NCBI RefSeq assembly: GCF_001655055.1
Contig: NZ_LXEW01000038.1
Span: 62,001-126,000 of the forward strand
Length of the DNA: 64,000 bases
DNA from: Providencia heimbachae ATCC 35613
GTDB lineage: Bacteria > Pseudomonadota > Gammaproteobacteria > Enterobacterales > Enterobacteriaceae
Direction of reading: 5' to 3'
Shown: positions 27,683 to 37,847 of the stretch, piece by piece
How the letters are laid out: each line of letters starts with the position of its first letter
How positions within the stretch are numbered: the stretch's first letter is position 1
Translations under genes and position numbers: made by a program
The notes under the pieces: model-generated
Told to the model about the DNA's origin: nothing
Seen by the model: the letters and a program-made list of their open reading frames with translations, nothing else
The model's database searches: none

Positions 27683-28636
27683 ATGACCGATAAACTAACC
27701 TCCTTACGTAATTTAACAACCGTTGTTGCTGATACTGGCGACATCGAAGCGATGAAACTTTATAAACCACAAGATGCGACGACTAACCCATCGTTAATCT
27801 TAAATGCTGCACAAATTCCTGAATACCGTAAATTAATTGATGAAGCGGTAGAGTGGGCTCGTAAGCAAAGTAACAATCGTGAACAACAAGTTGTTGATGC
27901 TTGTGACAAACTGGCAGTGAACATTGGTCTGGAAATTCTAAAACTGGTTCCGGGTCGTATTTCTACTGAGGTTGATGCGCGTCTTTCTTATGATGAAGAA
28001 GCGTGTATCGCTAAAGCTCGTCATCTGATCAAGCTATATAATGAAGCAGGAATTAGTAACGATCGTATCTTGATCAAATTGGCTTCCACTTGGCAGGGGA
28101 TCCGTGCGGCGGAAAAACTGGAAAAAGAAGGCATCAACTGTAACTTAACGTTGCTATTCTCCTTTGCTCAAGCACGTGCTTGTGCTGAAGCCGGTGTTTA
28201 CCTGATCTCTCCGTTTGTTGGTCGTATCCTTGACTGGCACAAAGCCAATTCAGGCAAAACAGAGTTTGCACCACAAGAAGATCCGGGTGTGATTTCAGTA
28301 ACTGAAATCTACAACTATTACAAAGAACATGGTTATAAAACTGTTGTTATGGGCGCAAGCTTCCGTAATGTTGGCGAAATCATTGAACTGGCAGGCTGCG
28401 ACCGTCTGACAATTTCTCCAAACTTACTGAAAGAGTTGTCCGAATCACAAGGTGAAGTTGTTCGTAAATTAGTTGATACGGGTAAAACGAAAGAGCCAGC
28501 AGCAAAATTAACTGAATCTCAGTTTTATTGGCAGCATAACCAAGACCCAATGGCCGTTGATAAACTGGCTGACGGTATCCGCAAATTTGCTATCGACCAA
28601 GAAAAACTTGAGAAGATGATTGCAGAATTACTGTAA
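27683..28636 (+). CDS. talB: Transaldolase B
   Basis: Pentose-phosphate-pathway enzyme moving a dihydroxyacetone unit from sedoheptulose-7-P to glyceraldehyde-3-P. 317 residues, equal to E. coli TalB. Schiff-base K132 is in RILIKLAST, with D17 in VVADTGD and E96 in [11 protein letters not shown]. The start is [10 protein letters not shown], as in E. coli; an in-frame extension to 27608 runs into the ERIC array and is rejected. A weak GAG/AAAG ribosome-binding site precedes it. Terminator at 28655. Confidence 0.96.
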   Translation: MTDKLTSLRNLTTVVADTGDIEAMKLYKPQDATTNPSLILNAAQIPEYRKLIDEAVEWARKQSNNREQQVVDACDKLAVNIGLEILKLVPGRISTEVDARLSYDEEACIAKARHLIKLYNEAGISNDRILIKLASTWQGIRAAEKLEKEGINCNLTLLFSFAQARACAEAGVYLISPFVGRILDWHKANSGKTEFAPQEDPGVISVTEIYNYYKEHGYKTVVMGASFRNVGEIIELAGCDRLTISPNLLKELSESQGEVVRKLVDTGKTKEPAAKLTESQFYWQHNQDPMAVDKLADGIRKFAIDQEKLEKMIAELL

Positions 28637-28654
28637 TTTTTAGGATTTTTATTG

Positions 28655-28684
28655 AAGCCCAGCCGATAAGCTGGGTTTTTTTTG
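28655..28684 (+). terminator. Terminator of talB
   Basis: GCCCAGC / GCTGGGT hairpin followed by eight T. Confidence 0.88.
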
Positions 28685-28838
28685 GACTAATTTTGACTAT
28701 GCCTATTTTCATTGAGTGAGTTCTCAATTCAAATATATACACCTCACAACGCTGCATGCAAATACGCATCATGTTATGATATGGCATCTGTTTATCATCG
28801 AATAAATGGCTCCCAATGATTAATTTTTTGAGGTTTGT

Positions 28839-29423
28839 ATGGATGAACTGCGCATAGGTCTGGTTTCGGTTTCCGATCGTGCTTCAAGTGGCATATATGA
28901 AGATAAAGGTATCCCTGCTTTAGAGGCGTGGTTAGCCAAAACGCTGACAACACCTTTTCGCATTGAAACTCGCCTGATCCCTGATGAGCAAATCATGATT
29001 GAGCAAACACTGTGTGAATTAGTCGATGAGTTTGCTTGCCATTTAGTTTTAACCACGGGTGGAACCGGGCCTGCTCGTCGTGACGTCACACCAGATGCAA
29101 CACTGGCGATTGCGGATAGAGAAATGCCTGGTTTTGGCGAACAAATGCGTCAAATCAGCCTGAAATTTGTCCCCACTGCGATTTTGTCACGCCAAGTTGG
29201 TGTTATTCGTAATCAAGCTTTGATTCTTAACCTACCCGGTCAGCCAAAAGCGATTGCGGAAACGTTAGAAGGGCTAAAAGATAAAGACGGGAATGTTGAG
29301 GTATCGGGTATTTTTGCCAGTGTGCCATATTGCATTCAGCTACTTGATGGCCCCTATGTGGAAACAGATCCAACAATTGTTAAAGCATTTAGGCCAAAAT
29401 CGGCGATCCGAGTCGCTGATTAA
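28839..29423 (+). CDS. mog: Molybdopterin adenylyltransferase MogA
   Basis: Adenylylates molybdopterin before molybdenum insertion by MoeA. 194 residues of the MoaB/Mog fold: IGLVSVSDRAS (6-16), the catalytic loop TTGGTGPARRDVTPDA, and LNLPGQPKAI. Same length class and position (after talB) as in E. coli. Ribosome-binding site TGAGG upstream. Monocistronic in appearance, convergent with satP across an ERIC-derived hairpin. Confidence 0.95.
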   Translation: MDELRIGLVSVSDRASSGIYEDKGIPALEAWLAKTLTTPFRIETRLIPDEQIMIEQTLCELVDEFACHLVLTTGGTGPARRDVTPDATLAIADREMPGFGEQMRQISLKFVPTAILSRQVGVIRNQALILNLPGQPKAIAETLEGLKDKDGNVEVSGIFASVPYCIQLLDGPYVETDPTIVKAFRPKSAIRVAD

Positions 29424-29430
29424 TATGCAG

Positions 29431-29485
29431 CTATTTAAGTTGCAGGTATTGGCTGATCAGCATTTACCTGCAACTCGAATAATTT
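29431..29485. repeat. Internally deleted ERIC-like element (hairpin) between mog and satP
   Basis: AGTTGCAGGTA (29438-29448) and its complement TACCTGCAACT (29465-29475), 16-nt loop, flanked by TTTAAG/CGAATAATTTAAG. The arms are the terminal words of ERIC copies elsewhere in the window (for example 61620-61640) without any core. It sits between convergent genes and may serve as a 3'-end hairpin for both. Confidence 0.55.
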
Positions 29486-29500
29486 AAGCGAGATAACTAA

Positions 29501-30067
29501 CTAGCTGCGCTGACCGATTGGCAGAACAGTTTTACCATATTGCTCATTTAATACTTCAGCCATCGCTAAATAAAATGCACTGGCGCCACAGATAATCCCT
29601 TCGAAGCCAGCAATTTTTAGTAGCATTGCATTATCGGTTAAATTACCAATAGCAAGCAGGGCAAAAAGCACAGTTAAACTACCAAAGACAAATTGCAGTG
29701 CAACGTTAGCTTTGAATGTAGCTAGGAACATAAAGAAAGTAAAAATTCCCCAAATTAATAGATAAACACCTAAAAAGGCGGGCTCTGTCGCTTCGGCTAG
29801 ACCCATTGTCGGTAAGAAAAGTAAGCCGACTAAGGTTAGCCAAAACATGCCATAAGAGCTAAAAGCCGTCGCAGCAAATGTATTTCCTTTCTTATATTCA
29901 ATAAGTCCAGCAATTACTTGGGCAATACCACCATAAAAAATTCCCATGCTCAAAATAACAGATGAGAGAGGAAAAAAACCTGCATTATGGATGTTGAGCA
30001 GGATTGTTGTCATACCAAAGCCTAATAAACCAAGTGGGCCCGGATTTGCAAGAGAGCTAGACTGCAT
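29501..30067 (-). CDS. satP: Succinate-acetate/proton symporter SatP
   Basis: 188-residue AceTr-family (GPR1/FUN34/YaaH) inner-membrane transporter, same length as E. coli SatP, with six TM helices. The family signature N-P-[AG]-P-L-G-L occurs as NPGPLGLLGFGMT (residues 8-20). FYGGIAQVIAGLIEYKKGNTF and VLNEQYGKTVLPIG at the C-terminus are also diagnostic. Start 30067 has AGAGGT as ribosome-binding site; an upstream in-frame ATG at 30121 adds 18 hydrophobic residues without one. Divergent from dnaK. Confidence 0.94.
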   Translation of the reverse strand: MQSSSLANPGPLGLLGFGMTTILLNIHNAGFFPLSSVILSMGIFYGGIAQVIAGLIEYKKGNTFAATAFSSYGMFWLTLVGLLFLPTMGLAEATEPAFLGVYLLIWGIFTFFMFLATFKANVALQFVFGSLTVLFALLAIGNLTDNAMLLKIAGFEGIICGASAFYLAMAEVLNEQYGKTVLPIGQRS

Positions 30068-30224
30068 ATAACCTCTGGTAAAATATATAAAATTCAAATA
30101 GATATAATATATTAATGCCACCTGAAATTGAGGTGGTCGCGAATCATACGCAGTTTTGGTTGCTTAAACAATGATCGCAAGACAGGTTTTTTTGCAATAA
30201 ATGCAAATTTTTTTTAATCATCCC

Positions 30225-30252
30225 CTTGATGAATGAATTTATGACCCCATCT
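30225..30252 (+). promoter_or_regulatory. Sigma-32 heat-shock promoter of dnaKJ
   Basis: CTTGAT (30225-30230), 14-bp spacer, CCCCATCT (30245-30252). This fits the RpoH consensus CTTGAA / CCCCATnT closely. The dnaK start is about 145 nt downstream of the expected start site. Confidence 0.85.
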
Positions 30253-30404
30253 TTAAGACATCAACTGTTATCAATCTAAATTATTAGCTATTACAAAAAA
30301 TAATTAGGCTCAAAGGGAAAAACTCCCTTGAAAATGAAATATTGAGCCTCATATAGATTGATATCGAAATCATAGTGAAAAGAATTCCTTTGGAGGCGTT
30401 TTAG

Positions 30405-32321
30405 ATGGGTAAAATTATTGGTATCGACTTGGGTACAACAAACTCATGCGTTGCAATTATGGATGGCACTACTGCGCGTGTTCTTGAGAACAGCGAAGGT
30501 GATAGAACTACTCCTTCCATCATTGCCTATACGCAAGATGGTGAAATTTTGGTTGGACAGCCAGCAAAACGTCAGGCTGTTACAAATCCAGAAAATACTT
30601 TATTCGCAATCAAACGTTTGATTGGTCGTCGTTTCCAAGACGAAGAAGTTCAGCGCGACGTTTCTATCATGCCATATAAAATTATTGCGGCTGATAATGG
30701 CGATGCTTGGTTAGATGTGAAAGGCCAAAAAATGGCTCCACCACAAATTTCTGCTGAAGTACTGAAAAAAATGAAGAAAACAGCTGAAGATTACTTGGGT
30801 GAACCAGTAACTGAAGCGGTTATTACTGTTCCTGCATACTTTAACGATGCCCAGCGTCAAGCAACAAAAGACGCAGGCCGTATCGCAGGTTTAGAAGTTA
30901 AGCGTATTATCAATGAGCCGACAGCTGCTGCGTTAGCTTACGGTTTAGACCGCGAAATCGGTAACCGTACTATTGCCGTTTATGACTTAGGTGGTGGTAC
31001 ATTCGACTTATCAATCATTGAAATCGATGAAGTTGATGGCGAAAAAACCTATGAAGTTCTTGCAACCAATGGTGATACTCACTTGGGTGGTGAAGACTTT
31101 GATAACCGTTTAATTAACTATTTAGTTGATGAATTCAAGAAAGAGCAAGGCTTTGATCTACGTAATGATCCACTGGCAATGCAACGTCTGAAAGAATCTG
31201 CTGAAAAAGCAAAAATTGAGCTGTCTTCTGCTCAACAAACTGATGTTAACCTGCCATACATCACTGCAGATGCGTCAGGTCCTAAACACATGAATATTAA
31301 AGTGACTCGTGCAAAACTTGAGTCATTAGTAGAAGATTTAGTTAAACGTTCTATGGAGCCAGTAAAAGTTGCTCTGCAGGATGCGGGCCTAAGCGTAAGT
31401 GACATCAACGACGTTATTTTGGTTGGTGGTCAAACTCGTATGCCAATGGTACAAAAAATTGTTGCTGACTTCTTTGGTAAAGAACCACGTAAAGACGTGA
31501 ACCCAGATGAAGCCGTCGCAATCGGTGCTGCTGTACAAGGTGGTGTCTTGGCGGGTGATGTTAAAGACGTTCTGTTACTTGACGTAACTCCATTGTCTTT
31601 AGGTATCGAAACAATGGGGGGTGTGATGACTTCGTTAATCTCGAAGAATACCACTATCCCAACAAAACACAGCCAAGTGTTCTCAACTGCAGAAGATAAC
31701 CAAGCAGCGGTAACAATCCATGTGCTGCAGGGTGAGCGTAAACGTGCAAGTGATAACAAATCACTGGGTCAGTTTAACTTAGATGGCATTCAACCTGCTC
31801 CACGTGGTATGCCACAAGTTGAAGTCACATTCGATATCGATGCTGATGGTATTTTGCATGTATCTGCAAAAGATAAAAACAGTGGTCGCGAACAGAACAT
31901 TACGATTAAAGCTTCTTCAGGTTTGAATGAAGAGGAAATCGAAAAAATGGTACGTGATGCGGAAGCAAACGCAGAAGCTGACCGTAAATTCGAAGAGTTA
32001 GTTCAGACTCGCAACCAAGCTGACCAACTGGTTCACGGTACACGTAAGCAAATCGAAGAAGCAGGTGAGCAATTACCCGCTGAAGATAAAGCGAATATCG
32101 AAAAGGCAACATCTGAATTAGAAGCTGCATCGAAAGGTGAAGATAAAGCAGATATCGAAGCTAAAATTCAAGCTCTGGTAACTGCATCAGCTAAACTTCT
32201 GGAAATTGCACAGCAGCAAGCTCAAGCGGGCGGCGCAGCGGGTGCTGGCGCAGAAGCGAAGAAAGATGATGATGTTGTTGACGCTGAATTCGAAGAAGTT
32301 AACGACAAAGATAAAAAATAA
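30405..32321 (+). CDS. dnaK: Hsp70 chaperone DnaK
   Basis: ATP-dependent chaperone that works with DnaJ and GrpE on unfolded proteins and regulates sigma-32. 638 residues, as in E. coli: actin-like ATPase ([12 protein letters not shown] at 5-16; [26 protein letters not shown]), linker [13 protein letters not shown], substrate domain, and C-terminal lid with an Ala/Gly-rich tail ending [10 protein letters not shown]. Ribosome-binding site TGGAGG upstream. Followed by dnaJ after a 111-nt gap that contains a hairpin. Confidence 0.98.
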   Translation: MGKIIGIDLGTTNSCVAIMDGTTARVLENSEGDRTTPSIIAYTQDGEILVGQPAKRQAVTNPENTLFAIKRLIGRRFQDEEVQRDVSIMPYKIIAADNGDAWLDVKGQKMAPPQISAEVLKKMKKTAEDYLGEPVTEAVITVPAYFNDAQRQATKDAGRIAGLEVKRIINEPTAAALAYGLDREIGNRTIAVYDLGGGTFDLSIIEIDEVDGEKTYEVLATNGDTHLGGEDFDNRLINYLVDEFKKEQGFDLRNDPLAMQRLKESAEKAKIELSSAQQTDVNLPYITADASGPKHMNIKVTRAKLESLVEDLVKRSMEPVKVALQDAGLSVSDINDVILVGGQTRMPMVQKIVADFFGKEPRKDVNPDEAVAIGAAVQGGVLAGDVKDVLLLDVTPLSLGIETMGGVMTSLISKNTTIPTKHSQVFSTAEDNQAAVTIHVLQGERKRASDNKSLGQFNLDGIQPAPRGMPQVEVTFDIDADGILHVSAKDKNSGREQNITIKASSGLNEEEIEKMVRDAEANAEADRKFEELVQTRNQADQLVHGTRKQIEEAGEQLPAEDKANIEKATSELEAASKGEDKADIEAKIQALVTASAKLLEIAQQQAQAGGAAGAGAEAKKDDDVVDAEFEEVNDKDKK

Positions 32322-32381
32322 TGCCCTTAGCGGGCGCAGTGACTATAACTAATTGTTAATTAATGGTTACTGATACCGGAT

Positions 32382-32409
32382 ACGGGCGTTGAGGGAACTC
32401 TACGCCCGT
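32382..32409 (+). other. dnaK-dnaJ intercistronic hairpin
   Basis: ACGGGCGT / ACGCCCGT (32382-32389, 32402-32409) with a 12-nt loop and no T tract. Probably sets the dnaK:dnaJ ratio through message stability rather than ending transcription; inferred. Confidence 0.5.
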
Positions 32410-32432
32410 TCCGCATGTTAAGGGTATATCAA

Positions 32433-33581
32433 ATGGCAAAAAGAGACTTTTATCAGGTTTTAGAACTTGAAAAAAATGCTTCAGAAAAAGACATCAAAAG
32501 AGCGTATAAGCGCTTAGCAATGAAATTCCATCCTGACCGCAATCAGGATAATAAAGAAGAATCTGAAGTTAAATTTAAAGAAATTAAAGAAGCATACGAA
32601 ATTCTTTCTGACGAGCAAAAACGTGCAGCGTATGATCAATATGGTCATGCCGCATTCGAGCAAGGTGGAATGGGCGGCGGCGGCGGCGGTGGTTTTGGCG
32701 GCGGTGGTGCTGACTTTAGTGATATCTTTGGTGACGTCTTCGGTGATATTTTTGGAGGCGGCCGCAGACAGCAACGCCCAAGCCGTGGTTCTGATCTACA
32801 GTACAACATGGATCTGACTCTTGAAGAGGCTGTTCGTGGAGTGACCAAAGAGATCCGTATTCCAACGTTAGAAACCTGTGATGTTTGCCATGGTAATGGC
32901 GCGAAACCGGGAACGAGTGCAGATACTTGTTCTACTTGTCATGGTATGGGACAAGTCCATATGCGTCAGGGATTTTTCTCTGTACAGCAACCTTGTCCAA
33001 CTTGCCATGGTCGCGGAAAAGTCATTAAAGACCCATGCAACAAATGTCATGGCCACGGACGCGTTGAAAAATATAAAACCTTGTCAGTTAAAATTCCAGC
33101 AGGCGTTGATACTGGCGATCGTGTTCGCTTATCAGGCGAAGGTGAAGCGGGCGAAAATGGTGCACCAGCAGGCGATTTATTTGTTCAGGTTCATGTATTA
33201 CCTCACAACATTTTTGAGCGTGATGGTAATAACCTGCACTGCGAAGTACCTATCAACTTTGCAATCGCCGCATTAGGGGGCGAAATTGAAGTTCCAACCC
33301 TTGATGGACGCGTGAAATTAAAAATCCCAGCTGAAACTCAAACCGGTAAGATTTTCCGCATGAAGAGCAAGGGCGTGAAATCAGTCCGTGGTGGTCTTCA
33401 AGGGGATTTGATGTGCCATATTGTGGTTGAAACCCCGGTTAAACTGAATGAGAAACAAAAAGAGTTACTCAAGGAGTTTGGCGAATCATTGGGTGGAACC
33501 AGTGGTGAAAAGAATAGCCCACGCTCGAAAAGCTTCTTAGATGGCGTGAAAAAATTCTTTGATGATTTAACTAATAAATAA
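32433..33581 (+). CDS. dnaJ: Hsp40 co-chaperone DnaJ
   Basis: Stimulates DnaK ATPase and delivers substrates. 382 residues: J domain with HPD at 33-35, Gly/Phe-rich linker ([15 protein letters not shown]), four CxxCxGxG zinc repeats ([32 protein letters not shown]), and two beta-barrel substrate domains. ATG 32433 begins [10 protein letters not shown] as in E. coli; ATG 32415 six codons upstream is rejected. AAGGGTAT ribosome-binding site. Ends at a strong terminator. Confidence 0.97.
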   Translation: MAKRDFYQVLELEKNASEKDIKRAYKRLAMKFHPDRNQDNKEESEVKFKEIKEAYEILSDEQKRAAYDQYGHAAFEQGGMGGGGGGGFGGGGADFSDIFGDVFGDIFGGGRRQQRPSRGSDLQYNMDLTLEEAVRGVTKEIRIPTLETCDVCHGNGAKPGTSADTCSTCHGMGQVHMRQGFFSVQQPCPTCHGRGKVIKDPCNKCHGHGRVEKYKTLSVKIPAGVDTGDRVRLSGEGEAGENGAPAGDLFVQVHVLPHNIFERDGNNLHCEVPINFAIAALGGEIEVPTLDGRVKLKIPAETQTGKIFRMKSKGVKSVRGGLQGDLMCHIVVETPVKLNEKQKELLKEFGESLGGTSGEKNSPRSKSFLDGVKKFFDDLTNK

Positions 33582-33603
33582 TTAGTTAATAATTAAATAT
33601 ATT

Positions 33604-33646
33604 AAAAATGGCTGACTTCACATTAAGCGTAGTCAGCCATTTTTTT
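33604..33646. terminator. Bidirectional terminator between dnaJ and the amidohydrolase gene
   Basis: ATGGCTGAC / GTCAGCCAT arms with A-rich and T-rich flanks, between convergent genes. Confidence 0.85.
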
Positions 33647-33649
33647 ATC

Positions 33650-35050
33650 TTATTTTACGGTTTCACCACTCTCAATCACAGTTTGGCGAACTGTATTGGC
33701 AAACCCTTGAGCTTCTTGAATAATTACACTTTCATCAGCAGTTAATAGTTTACGATCTTCCATTAAAATATTGCCATCTACAATGGTATGACGCACATTA
33801 CCGCCGTTTGCACCATAAACGAGAGCGGCATATGGGCTATACATTGGAACCATATTAGGTGCTTTAGTATCGACAACAATAATATCTGCCAATTTTCCCG
33901 CTTCAAGAGAGCCTAATTTATCTTCCATATGCAATGCTTTTGCTGATCCCATTGTTGCCATTTCGACAACGGTAAGTGGCGGCATTGCCGATCTATCTTT
34001 ATTTTCAAGCTTATGAATTTTACCCACTAAATTTAGTTCATTCATTGTTGTTAAGGTATTGCTCGACATCGGGCCATCCGTTCCTAGGCCAACTCGAACG
34101 CCTTTCGCCAGCATCGTTGTGACTGGTGCGACCCCTTTAGCTGACTTTGTGTTAGCACTAATATTATGTGCCACGCCAACATCATATTGTTTTAATAGGT
34201 CAATATCTTTTTCATCGACCATGATGGCGTGTGCGGCGATCACTTTATGATTTAACGCACCAATATCGGCCATATATTGAACAGGGCTTTTACCACCAGT
34301 ACGTTTGGCTATTTCTTCTTGTTCACGATCCGTTTCTGCGAGGTGGATCATCACAGGAGCATCAAGTTCTAGAGATAGCTTTGCAATCTTCTGTAAGTGT
34401 TCAGTTGTATTGGTATAAGGCGCGTGAGGGGCAAAAGCAGGTGTTATTCTTGGATGATCTTGGTATTCTTTAATAAAATTAACGGCATAATTAATGCCTT
34501 CATCGGCATTTTTTGCATCAGCGACAGGAAATTGGATCACCGATTCACCAAGCACAGCCCTTAAGCCAATTTTATCAACAGTCTTAGCGACTTCATCTTC
34601 AAAATAATACATATCCACATATGTGGTGACGCCGCCTTTGATCATCTCTATATTGGCTAAATTTGCGCCTATTCTCACCATGTCGCGAGAAACCATTTTA
34701 TTTTCAAGTGGGAAAATATATCGATGTAAGCGATCTGGAACATCATCAGCTAATGAGCGAAATACGGTCATGGATGCATGAGTGTGCGTATTGATTAAGC
34801 CTGGCATGACAATATCACCGTCGACATCCAATACCTTTTTTGCTTGATATTGTTTAGCTAATTCAGGCCCACCGACGGCAATAATTTTGTTTTTTTTAAT
34901 AACGACCGTCCCTTTTTCGATTACGCTATTTTTGGGATCCATAGTGAGTACCGTACCATCCAAAATAATGATATCGGCTGGCGTGGCTGCAAAACCTGAG
35001 AAAGAGGCGGTGATAATCGCTAACGCTAATAAAGATTTAGAAAATAACAT
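33650..35050 (-). CDS. Exported metal-dependent amidohydrolase (TrzA/MtaD-like)
   Basis: 466 residues. A clear signal peptide (MLFSKSLLALAIITASFSGFA, cleavage near 21) precedes a full amidohydrolase TIM barrel: HTH metal pair (H89, H91 in GLINTHTHAS), third His in VMIHLAETDRE, AAHAIMVDE, and the catalytic Asp in GLGTDGPMSSN. Those motifs resemble cytosolic MTA/SAH deaminases and guanine/atrazine-type hydrolases. Start 35050 has GAGGG as ribosome-binding site. Export to the periplasm is unusual for that clade. It lies 64 nt downstream of an EamA transporter gene and is probably cotranscribed. The substrate is unknown. Confidence 0.82.
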   Translation of the reverse strand: MLFSKSLLALAIITASFSGFAATPADIIILDGTVLTMDPKNSVIEKGTVVIKKNKIIAVGGPELAKQYQAKKVLDVDGDIVMPGLINTHTHASMTVFRSLADDVPDRLHRYIFPLENKMVSRDMVRIGANLANIEMIKGGVTTYVDMYYFEDEVAKTVDKIGLRAVLGESVIQFPVADAKNADEGINYAVNFIKEYQDHPRITPAFAPHAPYTNTTEHLQKIAKLSLELDAPVMIHLAETDREQEEIAKRTGGKSPVQYMADIGALNHKVIAAHAIMVDEKDIDLLKQYDVGVAHNISANTKSAKGVAPVTTMLAKGVRVGLGTDGPMSSNTLTTMNELNLVGKIHKLENKDRSAMPPLTVVEMATMGSAKALHMEDKLGSLEAGKLADIIVVDTKAPNMVPMYSPYAALVYGANGGNVRHTIVDGNILMEDRKLLTADESVIIQEAQGFANTVRQTVIESGETVK

Positions 35051-35114
35051 GTTTCCCTCGTGTATAAATAAAAACAACAATTAATAAAATAGATAGTAAT
35101 AAAGAGTGCTGCCC

Positions 35115-35963
35115 TTAGGCTCCGAGTTTTGCCATTAATACACCCAATAAAATAACGATGCAGGCAATGACACGCATCGTATTGAATTTTTCTTTTAGAA
35201 ATACAATTGAGAGGAACATGGCAAATAACACACTGGTTTCTCTTATTGCAGCAACAGTTACGATTGGAGCTTGGCTCATGGCCCAAATAGCAATTCCATA
35301 GCTTAATAGCTGCATTAAACCACCGAGTAATCCAGACCGCCAATATTGTCGTATTCCTAAAAAGAGTGAGCTGCGATATTTCATTATTCCAGGAATGGTT
35401 AATACAATTCCATTTAATAGAAAAAGCCATAGGGTATACACGACAGGGTCTTCACTGGCTCTTGCACCATGGCCATCAGATAAAGTATAGCAAGCTGTGA
35501 AAAATGCAGTACATAAGGCAAATAATAGGGCTTTTCCCTTTATATTTAGCGTAAATCGTCTGCCGGCAAAAGCGATAAGCACAACACCTGTAATGATTAG
35601 TAATATGCCTAAAAGCCCCATAAAAGGGATCAGTTCATTAAATAAAACTGCGCTCATTAGTGCGGTAATTAAAGGGGCTGAGCCTCGAGATATTGGGTAG
35701 ACCTGGCTGAGATCGCCATGGGCATAAGCTTGGCTTAAAAAATAGGTATAGCCAATATGAAATAGTACAGATAGTACAAGCCAGTGAATTGCTTCAGGGG
35801 AGGGAAGACCAAACCAAAAAAGAGCAGGGATGGTAAGCACACCAGAAAAAAATGAAATCATGATTAGACCGAAAAAACGGTCGTTACCAAATTTAACTAA
35901 GGCATTCCACGTCGCATGGCAAAAGGCGGCGAATAGAACTGCAAGAAGGACATAAGTGGTCAT
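35115..35963 (-). CDS. EamA-family (DMT) transporter
   Basis: 282 residues with about ten TM helices arranged as two EamA halves; the first shows FCHATWNALVKFG (14-26) and the second ends VFLKEKFNTMRVIACIVILLGVLMAK. Members export or import amino acids, nucleosides and other small metabolites; the substrate cannot be read from sequence. Being upstream of an exported amidohydrolase in the same direction suggests that the two handle one compound, for example a base or nucleoside derivative released in the periplasm. That link is inference. Confidence 0.82.
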   Translation of the reverse strand: MTTYVLLAVLFAAFCHATWNALVKFGNDRFFGLIMISFFSGVLTIPALFWFGLPSPEAIHWLVLSVLFHIGYTYFLSQAYAHGDLSQVYPISRGSAPLITALMSAVLFNELIPFMGLLGILLIITGVVLIAFAGRRFTLNIKGKALLFALCTAFFTACYTLSDGHGARASEDPVVYTLWLFLLNGIVLTIPGIMKYRSSLFLGIRQYWRSGLLGGLMQLLSYGIAIWAMSQAPIVTVAAIRETSVLFAMFLSIVFLKEKFNTMRVIACIVILLGVLMAKLGA

Positions 35964-36355
35964 AATTAAAGGATAGAGCCTAACATTGAATCAGTATTGT
36001 CTATCATAATCGTTTTGGGAAGCGCTTAGTGAGTATATTGTAAGCAAGGCTTTATGGGTTAATATTTTTGTGAAGCGACTCGCAGGAAAAAATTAAGTGT
36101 TTTTAAATCGAGTTAAAAAGTCATATTTTTTCGTGGCTAGCAAAGCTTAAAAGTCATTAAGATATTTGTTAAATAAATTTATTGTTTGTTTCTAGAAAAA
36201 TTGTCTATAGTGAAATTAACAATTTATTATCATTGGTCGTGATCTATAATTCAAAACACTCGGTTATATCGAGCTATTATGCATAAATAAACGATTTTTT
36301 ACGAATTAATAATTAGCATAATATTAACATTCAAAAATATTTTGAGGTTAAACAT
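35964..36355. other. AT-rich divergent region before nhaA
   Basis: About 390 bp between the divergent EamA gene and nhaA without a gene. Promoter-like AT-rich DNA; no specific operator recognised. TTGAGG just before 36356 is the nhaA ribosome-binding site. Confidence 0.5.
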
Positions 36356-37528
36356 ATGACAGCAATTATTCGTAAATTTCTAAGGTTAGAAGCAGCAGGA
36401 GGCCTACTCCTGATTATTGCTGCCATAGTCGCGTTGATGATGGCTAATTCGCCACTTCAAGGGGCTTATCAGCAATTTTTAGATATTCCAGTATCAATTA
36501 AAATATCAACCTTTGGGTTGGATAAACCATTGATTCTTTGGGTTAATGATTTCCTAATGGCAATTTTTTTCCTTGTTGTTGGGCTTGAAGTTAAACGTGA
36601 ATTATTGGAAGGATCCTTAGCTGGGCGTGATAAAGCCATATTTCCGGCCATTGCGGCTCTTGGTGGCATGATTGCACCTGCTTTAATTTACTTATTATTT
36701 AACGGGGCTGACGATATTACCCGCCAAGGTTGGGCAATTCCAGCAGCAACAGATATTGCCTTTGCACTTGGTGTGATGGCGCTATTGGGTAAACGTGTTC
36801 CAACAGAGCTTAAAGTATTTCTATTAGCTCTGGCAATTATTGATGACCTTGGCGTTATTGTCATTATTGCATTTTTCTATACAAGCTCTGTATCCATGAT
36901 CGCACTTGGATTAGCGGCTCTGTGTATTGTCATTCTGTGCATGATGAACTGGCGACGGGTTGAGAATACTGCAGCGTATTTGGTCATAGGGTTAATATTA
37001 TGGGTATGTATTCTTAAATCAGGGGTTCATGCCACTCTTGCGGGTGTAATTGTTGGGTTCTTGATCCCATTGAAAGGAACGAATGGAACTAAGCCATCAG
37101 AAGAGCTGGAGCACGTATTGCATCCATGGGTGGTTTATTTGATTTTACCCATTTTTGCTTTTGCAAACTCAGGGGTACAGTTAGAGGGCGTCACTTTAGA
37201 TGGCTTATTGAGCCCATTACCTTTAGGTGTTGCTGCAGGTCTGATATTGGGTAAGCCACTCGGCATTTTCTTATTTAGCTGGGTTTCGGTAAAACTTGGG
37301 TTTGCAAAACTACCAGAGTCGATTAACTTGAAACAAGTTTTCGCAGTCTCTGTGTTATGTGGTATCGGTTTTACTATGTCTATTTTTATAACAGGCCTCG
37401 CATTTGAGGGACTAGATGAGGTGTATAGTACCTATTCACGACTGGGTATTTTAATTGGTTCAACCGTTGCAGCGTTTTTAGGTTACTTCCTGTTAAGGAT
37501 GGTGTTACCGAAATCAAAAGAAGTATAA
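36356..37528 (+). CDS. nhaA: Na+/H+ antiporter NhaA
   Basis: Exchanges 2 H+ for 1 Na+ (or Li+) and sets sodium and pH tolerance at alkaline pH. 390 residues with about 12 TM helices. Ion-binding D133 (ATDIAFALG) and the D163-D164 pair ([11 protein letters not shown]) sit at exactly the E. coli numbers. The pH-sensing His is in SGVHATLAG. Terminator at 37598. nhaR follows in the same direction, as in E. coli, and would activate this gene in response to Na+. Confidence 0.97.
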   Translation: MTAIIRKFLRLEAAGGLLLIIAAIVALMMANSPLQGAYQQFLDIPVSIKISTFGLDKPLILWVNDFLMAIFFLVVGLEVKRELLEGSLAGRDKAIFPAIAALGGMIAPALIYLLFNGADDITRQGWAIPAATDIAFALGVMALLGKRVPTELKVFLLALAIIDDLGVIVIIAFFYTSSVSMIALGLAALCIVILCMMNWRRVENTAAYLVIGLILWVCILKSGVHATLAGVIVGFLIPLKGTNGTKPSEELEHVLHPWVVYLILPIFAFANSGVQLEGVTLDGLLSPLPLGVAAGLILGKPLGIFLFSWVSVKLGFAKLPESINLKQVFAVSVLCGIGFTMSIFITGLAFEGLDEVYSTYSRLGILIGSTVAAFLGYFLLRMVLPKSKEV

Positions 37529-37597
37529 CCAGCCATAAAATTAGATTATTTACAGAAATTATTAGTAAGAATTTCCGAATTAATCATCTATGATATA

Positions 37598-37632
37598 CCC
37601 GCAGTATATGTTTTTTATACTGCGGTTTTTTT
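37598..37632 (+). terminator. Terminator of nhaA
   Basis: CCGCAGTATA / TATACTGCGG arms followed by seven T. Confidence 0.88.
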
Positions 37633-37699
37633 CAATATCAGTCCTAGAAATATGGGGCGCAGGTAAAACCGTATGGTTAATGGTTACTTTACTCCCAAA

Positions 37700-37812
37700 A
37701 ATTCAATTTACTTGTCGGTGTAGAGCGAAGATAGCCTAGAGCGCCAATAAACGATTTATTATCGGATTGCTGAGCGAACGTAACACCCAAGCAACTTGTA
37801 GGATTAAGAGTA
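37700..37812. repeat. Divergent ERIC-like element before nhaR
   Basis: Contains AGCGAAGATAGCC near its left side and ends AACTTGTAGGATTAAGAGTATA, similar to ERIC-like ends, but lacks the ERIC core. It ends about 35 nt before the chosen nhaR start, like the array before talB. Confidence 0.45.
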
Positions 37813-37847
37813 TATAAATGGCTATTGGCGATACAAAAGGAATCGAT

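Noticed and set aside
35026-35430. 134-codon minus-strand ORF overlapping the EamA gene
   Set aside because: Another frame of the same DNA; the EamA frame is longer and has ten hydrophobic helices.
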